Of a stretch of DNA of 64,000 nt, positions 16,293 through 25,830 are shown piece after piece. Source of the stretch: Arcobacter nitrofigilis DSM 7299. Lineage in GTDB: Bacteria; Campylobacterota; Campylobacteria; Campylobacterales; Arcobacteraceae. Position numbers and translations under genes: made by a program. The stretch covers positions 2,728,001 to 2,792,000 of the forward strand of contig NC_014166.1 of the NCBI RefSeq assembly GCF_000092245.1, in the 5' to 3' direction. Numbering within the stretch: position 1 is the first letter of the stretch; each line of letters starts with the position of its first letter. The notes below the pieces were generated by a model, which was not told the origin of the DNA, did not search any database, and saw only the letters and a list, made by a program, of their open reading frames with translations.

Positions 16293-17270
16293 TTAATTTC
16301 TTCTTTGCCCAGGCTTTGGTTCACTTACCTCTTTTTGTAAGTCCACACTTAGATTATTATAAAACAATTCACCATAATCTGTCAATCTATTTATTGTCTC
16401 ATATGCTTGTTTTATATCATTATTATATTTTAAAGCATCTTGCAAAATTTTTATAATTTTAACTGATTCTAAAAAGTTTACATGGCTAGGTGCTTCAATA
16501 GGAGAAGAATAATACTTATGCATACGCTCTACTAAGTTTTTATTTCTGATTTCAATAAAAACTGACTCAATTGGAGATTTGAAAAAAAGTACCTTTTGTT
16601 TAACATTGATAGAGATATAAGTTGTCTCCATACCATATATTTTTCGTGAAAAAGAATCAAACAAAAATAGCTTTTTATTGTAGTTATTATTAAACAATTC
16701 ATAAATAAGTTCAAGTATTTTTATCTTCTCTTCTTTTGTATAAAAGTTCCCAATACTTGCAAAACAAAATGAAAGAATAGACTTTATAGAGTACCACTCA
16801 GTTGTATCATAATCATATCTAAGCATTTGATTTATTCTATTTTGTTTAAGCATTTCTATTTCTGAACTTGTTTGAGTTCTATATGTTCTTTTTACTGCTG
16901 TATCTCTATACATAGGTCCTGGAAATTGTGCTTGAATTACAAATCTTCTATTCTCTTCTATTTCCATTATATATCTCATTCTTCCACAATAATCTTCATC
17001 GATTATTCTTACTTCTTTTTGTGGAATTTGAGTGATTGACTTTATAAATTCTTCATCATTACAAGCCTCTTCCCAAATATAATCTGGATATCTAAACAAT
17101 GCACAAATTTTATCTTTAACACTTGTTGATGGTTCAACATCTGTTACTCTATCAACCCAAGAAGTAACTGTTCTTCTATCTTTTTGAATTAATGATGCAA
17201 ATTTTGATATACTTAAATTAGATCTTTTATATATCTCTATTAGTTTATCTATACTTGTTTTATAAGACAT
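16293..17270 (-). CDS. Helix-turn-helix regulator divergent from the methylcitrate operon
   Basis: 325 residues. Residues about 1-50 hold an HTH resembling XRE or phage-repressor types (LSISKFASLIQKDRRTVTSWVDRV). The remainder (about 90-325) is of no family I recognise; it is mixed alpha/beta with several aromatic-rich segments (FVIQAQFPGPMYRDTAVK, LFLFDSFSRKIYGM). It lacks the sigma54-activation domain of classical PrpR and is not GntR-like. It is transcribed away from prpB across a 176-base gap containing repeated TTRTACAA motifs, so it is the best candidate for the propionate/methylcitrate regulator here. Function inferred from position only. Confidence 0.7.
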   Translation of the reverse strand: MSYKTSIDKLIEIYKRSNLSISKFASLIQKDRRTVTSWVDRVTDVEPSTSVKDKICALFRYPDYIWEEACNDEEFIKSITQIPQKEVRIIDEDYCGRMRYIMEIEENRRFVIQAQFPGPMYRDTAVKRTYRTQTSSEIEMLKQNRINQMLRYDYDTTEWYSIKSILSFCFASIGNFYTKEEKIKILELIYELFNNNYNKKLFLFDSFSRKIYGMETTYISINVKQKVLFFKSPIESVFIEIRNKNLVERMHKYYSSPIEAPSHVNFLESVKIIKILQDALKYNNDIKQAYETINRLTDYGELFYNNLSVDLQKEVSEPKPGQRRN

Positions 17271-17446
17271 TTCTTCCTCTTTTTATAATTTTAACTAAAA
17301 AATTGTACCATTTTTATACATAAAATCAAATATTGTACAAAATAATCCTATCTGTAAAGAACTTGTGTTTTTCTTTTCAACTATTATACAATACATACAT
17401 TTCACTATGATGTATACTAACAATATAAAACTACAAAAGGATTTAC
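17271..17446 (+). promoter_or_regulatory. Divergent promoter region of the prp operon and its putative regulator
   Basis: Contains a palindrome TTGTACAA (17333-17340), the related TTATACAAT (17384-17392) and ATTGTACC near 17302, plus TTTTATACATAAAA (17312-17325). A -10 like TATACT lies at 17413-17418 and a good ribosome binding site AAAAGGA precedes prpB. The repeated TTRTACAA units are candidate operator half-sites. Confidence 0.5.
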
Positions 17447-18331
17447 ATGAGCGCAGGAAAAAGATTTAGAGAAGCTCTTAAAGAAGAGAGACCATTACAA
17501 ATTGTTGGTACAATTAATGCTTATCAAGCCTTACAAGCTACAAAAGTAGGATTTAAAGCTATTTACCTTTCAGGTGGAGGTATAGCAAATGCTTCTTATG
17601 GTTTACCAGATTTAGGTATGACTATGATTGAAGATGTATGTATTGATATCAGAAGAGTAACTTCAATTTGTGATACTCCATTAATCGTTGATGCTGATAC
17701 AGGTTGGGGACATGCATTTAATGTAGCTAGAACTGTTAAAGAATTTATCAGATCTGGTGCTGCTGGATTACATATTGAAGATCAAGTTGCTGCAAAAAGA
17801 TGTGGACACAGACCAAATAAAGAGTTAGTTTCTACTGAAGAGATGTGTGACAGAATCAGAGCTGCTGTTGATGCTAAAATGGAATTAGATCCAGATTTTT
17901 ATATCATTGCAAGAACTGATGCACATGCTTCAGAGGGTCAAGAGGCTGCAGTTGCAAGAGCAAAAGCGTATGTTGAAGCTGGAGCAGATGCAATTTTTGC
18001 AGAAGCAGTTCATACATTAAAAGAGTACAAAGAATTTTGTGATCAAATGTCTGTACCTGTATTAGCAAACATTACTGAGTTTGGGGCAACTCCAATGTTT
18101 ACTACTGAAGAATTAGGAAGTGTAGGTATTGAAATGGTACTTTATCCATTATCAGCATTTAGAGCTATGAACAAAGCTGCTTTACATGTATACCAAGAAT
18201 TAAGAGATAAAGGTACTCAAGAAAGTACTTTAGACACTATGCAAACAAGAATGGAACTTTACGAAATGTTGGGGTATCACGAATATGAACAAAAAATGGA
18301 TTCATTATTCGCAAAAGGTAAAGCTAAATAA
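17447..18331 (+). CDS. prpB: 2-methylisocitrate lyase
   Basis: 294 residues, the normal PrpB length. It cleaves 2-methylisocitrate to pyruvate and succinate, the last step of the methylcitrate cycle for propionyl-CoA. Characteristic segments are [36 protein letters not shown], the lyase signature [19 protein letters not shown] (KRCGH, catalytic Cys) and [11 protein letters not shown]. It is first in the operon prpB-prpC-acnD-prpF. A hairpin overlaps its stop codon. Confidence 0.96.
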   Translation: MSAGKRFREALKEERPLQIVGTINAYQALQATKVGFKAIYLSGGGIANASYGLPDLGMTMIEDVCIDIRRVTSICDTPLIVDADTGWGHAFNVARTVKEFIRSGAAGLHIEDQVAAKRCGHRPNKELVSTEEMCDRIRAAVDAKMELDPDFYIIARTDAHASEGQEAAVARAKAYVEAGADAIFAEAVHTLKEYKEFCDQMSVPVLANITEFGATPMFTTEELGSVGIEMVLYPLSAFRAMNKAALHVYQELRDKGTQESTLDTMQTRMELYEMLGYHEYEQKMDSLFAKGKAK

Positions 18332-18342
18332 TTTAGCTTTAC
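18318..18342 (+). other. Intergenic hairpin prpB/prpC
   Basis: GTAAAGCTAA / TTAGCTTTAC inverted repeat spanning the prpB stop codon, with a five-base loop. There is no U-tract, so it is more likely an RNA-stability or processing element than a terminator. Confidence 0.5.
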
Positions 18343-18379
18343 TAAAATATAATAGATAACAAAAACAAAAGGAGACAAT

Positions 18380-19528
18380 ATGAGCACTACAACTACAGGA
18401 TTTAAGCCAAAAAAATCAGTTGCACTTTCGGGGACTGCTGCTGGAAATACAGCTATTTGTACAGTTGGTAAAACGGGGAATGATTTACATTATAGAGGGT
18501 ATGATATCTTAGAATTTGCAACTCAAGCCCAATTTGAAGAAATTGCATATTTAATTGTACATGAAAAATTACCAAATAAAGCAGAACTAAAAGCTTATAA
18601 AGAAAAACTGCAAGGAATGAGAGATCTTCCAGATGGTGTTAAAGTTGCACTAGAACAACTACCAAAAACTGCTCATCCAATGGATGTTATGAGAACAGGT
18701 TGTTCAGTTCTTGGAGCAATTATGTCAGAAGACGAATCTCATCCAAAAGAGGAAGCACAAAATATTATTGATAAATTAATGTCTTGTTTCCCTTCTATAT
18801 TATGTTACTGGTATCACTATGCATACAATGGAAAAAGAATTGAAGTTGTAACTGATGATGACACTATTGGTGGTCACTTCTTACACTTATTACATGGTGA
18901 AAAACCAAGAGAATCTTGGGTTAAAGCTATGCACGTATCTTTAATTTTATATGCTGAGCATGAATTCAATGCTTCAACATTTACTTCAAGAGTTATCTCT
19001 GGAACAAACTCAGATATATTCTCATGTATTACTGGGGCAATTGGAGCCTTAAGAGGTCCTAAACATGGTGGAGCGAATGAAGTTGCATTTAGAATTCAAG
19101 AAAGATACTCTTCAGCTGATGAAGCAGAAAAAGATATCAAAGAGAGAATGGCAAGAAAAGAGATTATCATCGGATTTGGACACCCTGTATATACTACAAG
19201 TGATCCAAGAAATGTAGTAATTAAAAAAGTTGCTGAAGATTTATCTAAAGAGAACAACGACATGTTAATGTACGATGTTGCTGAAAGAATTGAATCTGTA
19301 ATGTGGGAACAAAAGAAAATGTTCCCTAACTTAGACTGGTTCTCAGCAGTTTCTTATAACCAAATGGGAATTCCAACAGATATGTTTACTCCAATTTTCA
19401 TTATCTCAAGAGTTACTGGATGGGGAGCACATGCAATTGAACAAAGAGAAGATGGGAAAATCATTAGACCATCGGCTAATTATACAGGACCTGAAGGTTT
19501 AAAATTCGTTCCTTTAGAAGAAAGATAA
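18380..19528 (+). CDS. prpC: 2-methylcitrate synthase
   Basis: 382 residues. Citrate-synthase fold with the catalytic His in GGANEVAF (after GPKHGGAN), the second His/Asp region [16 protein letters not shown] and [21 protein letters not shown]. It condenses propionyl-CoA with oxaloacetate. The length and the HGGANE...GHPVY pattern fit the PrpC subgroup rather than the larger GltA. It begins after AAAAGGAGACAAT, an excellent ribosome binding site, 48 bases after prpB. Confidence 0.95.
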   Translation: MSTTTTGFKPKKSVALSGTAAGNTAICTVGKTGNDLHYRGYDILEFATQAQFEEIAYLIVHEKLPNKAELKAYKEKLQGMRDLPDGVKVALEQLPKTAHPMDVMRTGCSVLGAIMSEDESHPKEEAQNIIDKLMSCFPSILCYWYHYAYNGKRIEVVTDDDTIGGHFLHLLHGEKPRESWVKAMHVSLILYAEHEFNASTFTSRVISGTNSDIFSCITGAIGALRGPKHGGANEVAFRIQERYSSADEAEKDIKERMARKEIIIGFGHPVYTTSDPRNVVIKKVAEDLSKENNDMLMYDVAERIESVMWEQKKMFPNLDWFSAVSYNQMGIPTDMFTPIFIISRVTGWGAHAIEQREDGKIIRPSANYTGPEGLKFVPLEER

Positions 19529-19566
19529 AACTAAAAAATATTCTAGTGCTACCTTTGGCAAACACT

Positions 19567-19594
19567 AAAAGGATAAGCCTTTGCTTATCCTTTT
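19567..19594 (+). other. Intergenic hairpin prpC/acnD
   Basis: Perfect 11-bp stem AAAAGGATAAG / CTTATCCTTTT with a six-base loop, ending in TTTT. It resembles an intrinsic terminator but lies within the operon, so it could cause partial termination or protect the upstream mRNA. Confidence 0.55.
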
Positions 19595-19619
19595 AAATTC
19601 AAACAAAATGGATATAAAA

Positions 19620-22214
19620 ATGACAAATGATAAATATCTTAAAAAACTAGAAGGTTTCGATACAAGCTATTATGATGTAAAAGCAGCTGTAGAAGATATA
19701 ACTCCTGGTTCTTTTGAGAAACTAAACTATACTTCAAGAGTATTAGCAGAAAACCTAATTAGAAAGTGTCCAAGTGTTGATTTAAAAGATTCACTTATTC
19801 AACTTATTGAAAAAAGAACTGACAAAGATTTCCCTTGGTTTCCAAGTCGTGTAATCTGTCATGATATCTTAGGACTTACAGCTTTTGTTGACCTTGCAGG
19901 TCTTAGAGAAGCAGTTGCAAGTAAAGGTGGAAATCCTGATAAAGTAAATCCAGTAGTTCCAACTCAATTAATCGTTGACCACTCACTAGCAGTTGAATGT
20001 GGTGGATTTGATCCAGACGCATTTCAAAAAAATAGAGATATCGAAGATAGAAGAAATGCAGATAGATTTCACTTCATAAACTGGACTAAAGAAGCATTTA
20101 ATAATGTTGATGTTATTCCTCCAGGTAATGGAATCATGCACCAAATCAACCTTGAAAAAATGTCTCCAGTTGTACACAATATTGATGGAATAGCATCTCC
20201 AGATACACTTGTAGGAACTGATTCACATACTCCTCATGTGGATGCACTTGGTGTAATTGCTGTTGGTGTTGGTGGATTAGAAGCTGAAAATGTAATGCTT
20301 GGAAATCCATCTTATATGAGAGTTCCAGAAATCATTGGTGTAGAAATTACAGGTGTTAGAGCTGAGGGAATTACAGCAACTGATATTGCACTTGCTATGA
20401 CTTCATTCTTAAGAGAAAACAATGTTATTTCTGCTTATTTAGAATTCTTTGGTTCAGGTGTTCAGTACTTAAACTTAGGAGATAGAGCAACAATTGCAAA
20501 TATGACTCCTGAATATGGTGCAAGTGCTGGTATCTTTGCTATTGATGAACAAACTATTGATTATCTAACAGTAACAGGTAGAGATGCTGCTCAAGTTAAA
20601 CTTGTGGAAGCTTATGCAAAAGCAAATGGATTATGGGCAGACCAATTTGACAATGCTACATATGCAAGAACAATAGAATTTGATTTATCAAAAGTTACAA
20701 GATCTTTAGCAGGTCCATCTAAACCACATAAATTAGTACCAACTTCAACTTTAAGAGCTGAAGGTATTGTAAAAGAGTGGAAACAAGATGGTGATAAAAT
20801 CCCTGATGGTGGTATCTTAATTGCTGCAATTACTTCATGTACTAATACTTCAAATCCAAGAAATGTTATCGCGGCTGGATTACTTGCTAAAAAAGCAAAT
20901 GAACTAGGGCTTACAAGAAAACCATGGGTTAAATCTTCATTGGCACCAGGATCTAAAGTAATTGAAGTTTATTTAAAAGAAGCTGGATTATTATCTGAAA
21001 TGGAAAAATTAGGATTTGGTGTTGTTGGATTTGCCTGTACTACTTGTAATGGTATGAGTGGAGCTTTAGACCCAGCTATTCAAAAAGAAGTTGTAGATAA
21101 TGATATTTACACTACTGCTGTATTATCAGGAAATAGAAACTTTGATGGAAGAATCCACCCATATGTAAAAGAAGCATTTTTGGCTTCACCTGCACTTGTT
21201 ATTGCATATGCATTAGCAGGAACAATTAGATTTGATATTGAAAATGATGTATTAGGAAAAGATAAAGAGGGTAATGATATTAGATTAAAAGATTTATGGC
21301 CAAGTGATGCAGAGATTAATGCTGTTGAAAAATCTTGTGTTAGACCTGAAATGTATAACAACATTTATGAACCAATGTTTAAAAGAGAACTATTAGATAG
21401 TATTAAAATTGATCCATTTTATAAATGGAACCCTAAATCTACATATATCAATAGACCTCCTTATTGGGAAGATGAATATATGCAAATGCCAGCACTAAAA
21501 GGTATGAGACCATTAGGTGTGTTCCCTGATAATATTACAACAGACCACCTATCGCCTTCAAATGCTATTTTACCAACTAGTGCATCTGGTGAGTATTGTT
21601 TAAAAATGGGATTACCTGTTGAAGATTTAAACTCATATGCAACACATAGAGGGGATCATCATACAGCAAGTCGAGCAACATTGGCAAATCCAAAACTATA
21701 TAATGAAATGGTTAAAAATGAAGATGGAACTGTTAAGCAAGGTTCATTGACAAAAATTATGCCAGAAGGTACTGAGTCAAGAATGTGGGAAGCTATTGAG
21801 ACATATACTCAAAGAAAACAACCACTAATCATCATTGCTGGTACTAATTACGGTCAAGGATCTTCAAGAGACTGGGCTGCAAAAGGAGTAAGACTTGCAG
21901 GTGTTGAAGTACTTATTGCTGAATCAATTGAAAGAATTCATAGAACTAACTTAGTTGGTATGGGTGTATTACCATTACAATTTAAAGATGGTGAGACAAG
22001 ACATACTTACAACATAGATGGAAGTGAAACTTTTGATATCGAAGGTAAAATTACTCCAAGATGTGATTTAACTGTAGTTATGACAAGAGCAAATGGTGAA
22101 GTTGTTAAATTTCCAGTATTATGTAGATTAGATACTTCTGCTGAAGTTGATGTTTACAAAAATGGTGGTATTTTACAAAAATTTGCTAAAGATGTTATAG
22201 CAGAAGGTAAATAA
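19620..22214 (+). CDS. acnD: Fe/S-dependent 2-methylisocitrate dehydratase
   Basis: 864 residues from the ATG at 19620, preceded by GGATATAAAA; in-frame starts at 19608 and 19581 exist but the latter lies inside a hairpin. Aconitase-family protein with the [4Fe-4S] cysteines in AITSCTNTSNPRNV and FACTTCNGMSGAL, substrate segments HQINLEKMSPVVH and DSHTPHVDALGV, and the swivel domain GTNYGQGSSRDWAAKG. It dehydrates 2-methylcitrate to 2-methylaconitate and works with the PrpF isomerase, which explains why prpF follows it and no prpD is present. Confidence 0.94.
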   Translation: MTNDKYLKKLEGFDTSYYDVKAAVEDITPGSFEKLNYTSRVLAENLIRKCPSVDLKDSLIQLIEKRTDKDFPWFPSRVICHDILGLTAFVDLAGLREAVASKGGNPDKVNPVVPTQLIVDHSLAVECGGFDPDAFQKNRDIEDRRNADRFHFINWTKEAFNNVDVIPPGNGIMHQINLEKMSPVVHNIDGIASPDTLVGTDSHTPHVDALGVIAVGVGGLEAENVMLGNPSYMRVPEIIGVEITGVRAEGITATDIALAMTSFLRENNVISAYLEFFGSGVQYLNLGDRATIANMTPEYGASAGIFAIDEQTIDYLTVTGRDAAQVKLVEAYAKANGLWADQFDNATYARTIEFDLSKVTRSLAGPSKPHKLVPTSTLRAEGIVKEWKQDGDKIPDGGILIAAITSCTNTSNPRNVIAAGLLAKKANELGLTRKPWVKSSLAPGSKVIEVYLKEAGLLSEMEKLGFGVVGFACTTCNGMSGALDPAIQKEVVDNDIYTTAVLSGNRNFDGRIHPYVKEAFLASPALVIAYALAGTIRFDIENDVLGKDKEGNDIRLKDLWPSDAEINAVEKSCVRPEMYNNIYEPMFKRELLDSIKIDPFYKWNPKSTYINRPPYWEDEYMQMPALKGMRPLGVFPDNITTDHLSPSNAILPTSASGEYCLKMGLPVEDLNSYATHRGDHHTASRATLANPKLYNEMVKNEDGTVKQGSLTKIMPEGTESRMWEAIETYTQRKQPLIIIAGTNYGQGSSRDWAAKGVRLAGVEVLIAESIERIHRTNLVGMGVLPLQFKDGETRHTYNIDGSETFDIEGKITPRCDLTVVMTRANGEVVKFPVLCRLDTSAEVDVYKNGGILQKFAKDVIAEGK

Positions 22215-22233
22215 ACATAAAGTATGTTTTACT

Positions 22234-22259
22234 ATTTTAAGGGCGTTTGCCCTTAAAAT
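22234..22259 (+). other. Intergenic hairpin acnD/prpF
   Basis: ATTTTAAGGGC / GCCCTTAAAAT, 11-bp perfect stem with a four-base loop GTTT. Third of the hairpins placed in each gap of the prp operon. Confidence 0.55.
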
Positions 22260-22319
22260 ATTTATTAATAAATCAACAGATTTTTTAATAAATATTTTAA
22301 ACTTAATAAAGGAAATCAA

Positions 22320-23498
22320 ATGGCTTATCAACCACAATTTAAAGTAAGAGCAACATATATGAGAGGTGGAACTTCAAAGGGAACATTTTTTAATATAACT
22401 GATTTACCTAAAGAGGCTCAAGAAAATCAAGAAGCAAAAAATAGACTTCTTCAAAGAATAGTTGGTTCGCCTGATGCTTATAAAAAACAAATAGATGGTA
22501 TGGGTGGAGCAACTTCTAGCACTTCTAAAACTGTACTTGTAGGAAAAAGTGAAGTTCCTAATCATGATGTTGATTATTACTTTGGTCAAGTTGCTATTGA
22601 TAAAGATTTTATGGATTGGAGTGGAAACTGTGGAAACTTATCAAGTGCAGTTGGTCCCTTTGCCATAAAAGAGGGTTTAGTTGATAATGTTCCTCAAGAT
22701 GGTGTTTGTTGTGTAAAGATTTGGCAAGCAAATATCAAAAAAACTATACTTTGTTATGTAACAATGGCAGATGGAATGGTTAAAGAAATAGGTGATTATG
22801 AAATCGATGGGGTTACTTTTCCAGCTGAAGAGATTAAATTAGAGTTTGTTGAACCTGTTGACCCAAGTGAAGAGTTATTTCCAACTGGTAACTTAGTAGA
22901 TGATTTAGAAGTTCCAGGTGTTGGTACTTTTAAAGCTACTATGATAACAGCTGGTATTCCTACAATTTTCTTAAATGCTGATGAGATTGGTTACACGGGA
23001 ACTGAACTTCAAGGAGATATCAACTCTGATGTTGAGGCATTAAAAAGATTTGAAACAATTAGAATAGCAGGTGCTATGAAAATGGGACTTATGAAAGATG
23101 CTAAAGATGCAGAGACTCAACAACATGTACCAAAAGTTGCTTTTGTTGCACCACCATCTGATTTTACAACATCTACTGGCAAAACAATAAAAGCAAATGA
23201 ACTTGATCTGCATGTTAGAGCTTTATCTATGCAACAACTACACCATGCCATGATGGGAACAGCCTCAGTTGCTATTGGAGTTGCAGCTTGTGTGCCTGGA
23301 ACATTAGTTAACTTAGCTGCTGGTGGCGGGCAAAAAGATGCTGTAAACTTTGGACACCCATCTGGAACTTTAAAAGTAGGAGCATCTTTAACTAACAAAG
23401 ATGGTAAATATAAAGTTGAAAAAGCAAGTATGAGTAGAAGTGCAAGAATTATCATGGAAGGTAATGTTTATGTACCTGCAGGAACTATGGAAAAATAA
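22320..23498 (+). CDS. prpF: 2-methylaconitate cis-trans isomerase
   Basis: 392 residues, the usual PrpF length. N-terminal MRGGTSKGTFF, the catalytic-lysine region in IDGMGGATSSTSKTVLVG, and SGNCGNLSSAVGPFAI are hallmark segments of the diaminopimelate-epimerase-like PrpF family. It isomerises the AcnD product to the form used for rehydration. Last gene of the operon, followed by a strong terminator. No propionyl-CoA synthetase gene (prpE) is in the window. Confidence 0.95.
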   Translation: MAYQPQFKVRATYMRGGTSKGTFFNITDLPKEAQENQEAKNRLLQRIVGSPDAYKKQIDGMGGATSSTSKTVLVGKSEVPNHDVDYYFGQVAIDKDFMDWSGNCGNLSSAVGPFAIKEGLVDNVPQDGVCCVKIWQANIKKTILCYVTMADGMVKEIGDYEIDGVTFPAEEIKLEFVEPVDPSEELFPTGNLVDDLEVPGVGTFKATMITAGIPTIFLNADEIGYTGTELQGDINSDVEALKRFETIRIAGAMKMGLMKDAKDAETQQHVPKVAFVAPPSDFTTSTGKTIKANELDLHVRALSMQQLHHAMMGTASVAIGVAACVPGTLVNLAAGGGQKDAVNFGHPSGTLKVGASLTNKDGKYKVEKASMSRSARIIMEGNVYVPAGTMEK

Positions 23499-23522
23499 AT
23501 AAAATTTCAATTTAATTACAAG

Positions 23523-23555
23523 AGGGGAAAAGATTAATTTCTTTTCCCCTTTTTT
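23523..23555 (+). terminator. Rho-independent terminator of the prp operon
   Basis: Perfect 11-bp stem AGGGGAAAAGA / TCTTTTCCCCT with a six-base loop followed by TTTTT, 25 bases after prpF. Confidence 0.9.
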
Positions 23556-23600
23556 AATTTTATTTTGGCAATAATACTTTTTTATAAAAAAAGGCTTATC

Positions 23601-24251
23601 ATGAAAACTTGGCAAGATGTTATTAATAAACAAAAAGAACAAGAATATTTTCAAAAACTAGAAAATGAAATTAATCATTTATATGAGACTACAACAATAT
23701 TTCCAGAAAAAAAGAATATATATAAGGCCTTTGATACAACTCCTTTAGATGAATTAAAAGTTGTAATTCTAGGACAAGATCCCTACCATGGAGCAGGTCA
23801 AGCACAAGGTTTGTCTTTCTCAACTCCAAAAGAGATAAAAAATCCACCCTCAATGGTAAATATTTTAAAAGAGATAAAAGATGATTTAAAAAGAGATTCT
23901 TCTTGCCTTGATGGAGATTTAACACCTTGGGCAAAACAAGGAGTTTTACTATTAAATACTATTCTAACAGTAGAAGAATCAAAACCAAAATCACATCACA
24001 AACTTGGTTGGGAAATATTTACAGATAATATTATCAAACATATCTCAGCAAACTGTGAAGATATAATATTCATACTATGGGGAGCCCCAGCTATTGCAAA
24101 AACAAAATTAATAGATAGTAATAAACATCATATAATAACAGCACCCCACCCTAGCCCCTTATCATCTTATAGAGGATTTTTTGGTTGTAAGCACTTTAGT
24201 AAAACTAATGAGATATTAGAATCATTGGGGAAAAAAGAGATTAATTGGTAA
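23601..24251 (+). CDS. ung: Uracil-DNA glycosylase (family 1)
   Basis: 216 residues from the ATG at 23601, which follows AAAAAAGGCTTATC; the upstream in-frame start at 23565 adds residues inside the terminator region. Catalytic motif VILGQDPYHGAGQAQGLSFS (water-activating Asp) and the leucine-loop motif APHPSPLSSYRGFFG are intact. It removes uracil from DNA. Its stop codon is part of a short terminator hairpin shared with the convergent hydrolase gene. Confidence 0.96.
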   Translation: MKTWQDVINKQKEQEYFQKLENEINHLYETTTIFPEKKNIYKAFDTTPLDELKVVILGQDPYHGAGQAQGLSFSTPKEIKNPPSMVNILKEIKDDLKRDSSCLDGDLTPWAKQGVLLLNTILTVEESKPKSHHKLGWEIFTDNIIKHISANCEDIIFILWGAPAIAKTKLIDSNKHHIITAPHPSPLSSYRGFFGCKHFSKTNEILESLGKKEINW

Positions 24252-24270
24252 AACACTTAAAAAGTGTTTT
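24250..24270. terminator. Bidirectional terminator between ung and the convergent hydrolase gene
   Basis: AAAACACTT / AAGTGTTTT with a three-base loop, flanked by A/T tracts on both strands, between convergent genes. Confidence 0.7.
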
Positions 24271-24271
24271 A

Positions 24272-24814
24272 CTATTTAACTAAGGCAGAGATACCTTTAA
24301 ATTGTGGATGTTTTGCATTTACTGTTAATTCAAATAAAAGTGACTCATAAGTTGTAGGGATTACACCTGATTGAATTAATCTTGCAATAGCTATATCTGT
24401 GTCATTTTGTTTTCTTGAAGTAACACAATCAGTTACTAAGATGACTTTATATCCAGAATGAAGTAAATCAATACAAGTTTGAAGTACACAAACATGAGTC
24501 TCGATTCCTGCAACAATGATTTGTTTTTTACCTAAAGCATTAATTGCAATCATTGTTTCTTCATTTTTGCAACAAGAGAAAGTCGTCTTTTCAAAGTGTG
24601 GATAATCATCAACTAGTTCTCTAAGACTTGGAATAGTCTCTCCAATACCTTTTTTATATTGTTCATTTACTATAAATGGAACTTCATGAAGTTGTAAACC
24701 TTTTACTAAAGTTAGTAGATTTTTTTCTACTTCATCTTTATTTGTCATATGTGGATAAAGTCTTTCTTGAACATCAACTAAACAAAATGCCACATTTTTT
24801 ACATCTATTCTCAT
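24272..24814 (-). CDS. Isochorismatase-family hydrolase (YcaC-like)
   Basis: 180 residues. Catalytic Asp in FCLVDVQERLYP, Lys region in HFEKTTFSCC, and nucleophile Cys in VAGIETHVCVLQTCIDLL, followed by VILVTDCVTSRKQNDTDIAI. The last segment and SGVIPTTYESLLFEL resemble YcaC-like hydrolases. The substrate is unknown. It is a single-gene unit starting after AAGGAGTAAAG. It differs in sequence from the other isochorismatase-fold protein at 12.4 kb, so the two are not a recent duplicate. Confidence 0.88.
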   Translation of the reverse strand: MRIDVKNVAFCLVDVQERLYPHMTNKDEVEKNLLTLVKGLQLHEVPFIVNEQYKKGIGETIPSLRELVDDYPHFEKTTFSCCKNEETMIAINALGKKQIIVAGIETHVCVLQTCIDLLHSGYKVILVTDCVTSRKQNDTDIAIARLIQSGVIPTTYESLLFELTVNAKHPQFKGISALVK

Positions 24815-24891
24815 CTTTACTCCTTATAAATATCACTTTTAATAAAATAGTCAACAATAATACTCAAGATTCGTAACAAAAGTCTAGCATT

Positions 24892-25830
24892 TTATTGAAA
24901 TGCGACTTTTTCAGCTCTTTCTAGTAATTCTTTTGCACCTTGGTCAATAAAAGTTTGAGCTAGAGCTTGTCCTGCAGTTTTATAATCATCAATATTAATT
25001 TTTATATCTTCTTGAACATATTCACTACCATCTGGCATTCCAACTATTGCTCTTACATCTACAGAGTTTTCATCTAAAATAGTTGCTTTTACTCCAATAG
25101 GAACTTGACAACCACCCTCTAAAGTGTGTACAAAACTTCTTTCAATAGTTGATTCAATCTCCGCATTTTTATCGTGTAAAACAGATAATATTTCTACTAA
25201 TTCTGGATTATCCAAGGTTTCAATACCTAAAGTTGCTTGTCCCATAGATGGAATCATCTCATCAATAGAAATAGGAGTAAAATATTTCACCTCATCTTCT
25301 ATTTGAAGTTTTTGTACACCAGTTGCTGCTAAAATAATAGCATCATATTCACCAGCTTTTAGTTTTGCAATTCTAGTATTGATGTTTCCTCTTAAATCTT
25401 TGAGTTCAATATCTGGTCTTAAAAGTTTTAACTCCATTCTTCGTCTTAAACTTGTAGTTCCTATTATTGCCCCATTTGGTAGGTCAGTAATACTTGCATA
25501 TTTTTCACTTAAAAAAGCATCTCTTGGATCAAATCTTTTTGTAAGTGCTGCTAATACAAAGCCTTCTTCAAACTCAACTGGAACATCTTTTAAAGAGTGT
25601 ACTGCTATATCTGCTTCTTTGTTTTCTAATGCTATTTCTAACTCTTTTGTAAAAAGTCCTTTTCCACCTATTTTTGCCAATGGTACATCTAATATCTTAT
25701 CAGCTTTTGTTGAAAATGTTTTTAGTTCAATAACCATGTCTGGATAGTGTTTTAAAAGCTCTGCTTTGATGTATTCACTTTGCCAAAGTGCTAATTTACT
25801 CTTTCTAGTTGCTATTACAATTTTCTTCAT
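24892..25830 (-). CDS. hemC: Porphobilinogen deaminase (hydroxymethylbilane synthase)
   Basis: 312 residues. RKSKLALWQSEYIK at the N-terminus, HSLKDVPVEFEEGF, GTTSLRRRMEL, DLRGNINTRIAKL and the cofactor-attachment Cys in EGGCQVPIGVKA are all present. It polymerises four porphobilinogens to hydroxymethylbilane in haem synthesis. Its start codon overlaps the stop of the thioredoxin-fold gene by one base, at the end of the operon murI-dnaX-dsb-hemC. Confidence 0.96.
   Translation of the reverse strand: MKKIVIATRKSKLALWQSEYIKAELLKHYPDMVIELKTFSTKADKILDVPLAKIGGKGLFTKELEIALENKEADIAVHSLKDVPVEFEEGFVLAALTKRFDPRDAFLSEKYASITDLPNGAIIGTTSLRRRMELKLLRPDIELKDLRGNINTRIAKLKAGEYDAIILAATGVQKLQIEDEVKYFTPISIDEMIPSMGQATLGIETLDNPELVEILSVLHDKNAEIESTIERSFVHTLEGGCQVPIGVKATILDENSVDVRAIVGMPDGSEYVQEDIKINIDDYKTAGQALAQTFIDQGAKELLERAEKVAFQ

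Noticed and set aside
23117-23455. 112-codon minus-strand ORF opposite prpF
   Set aside because: It is a shadow of the well-supported prpF gene with no start signal or family similarity.
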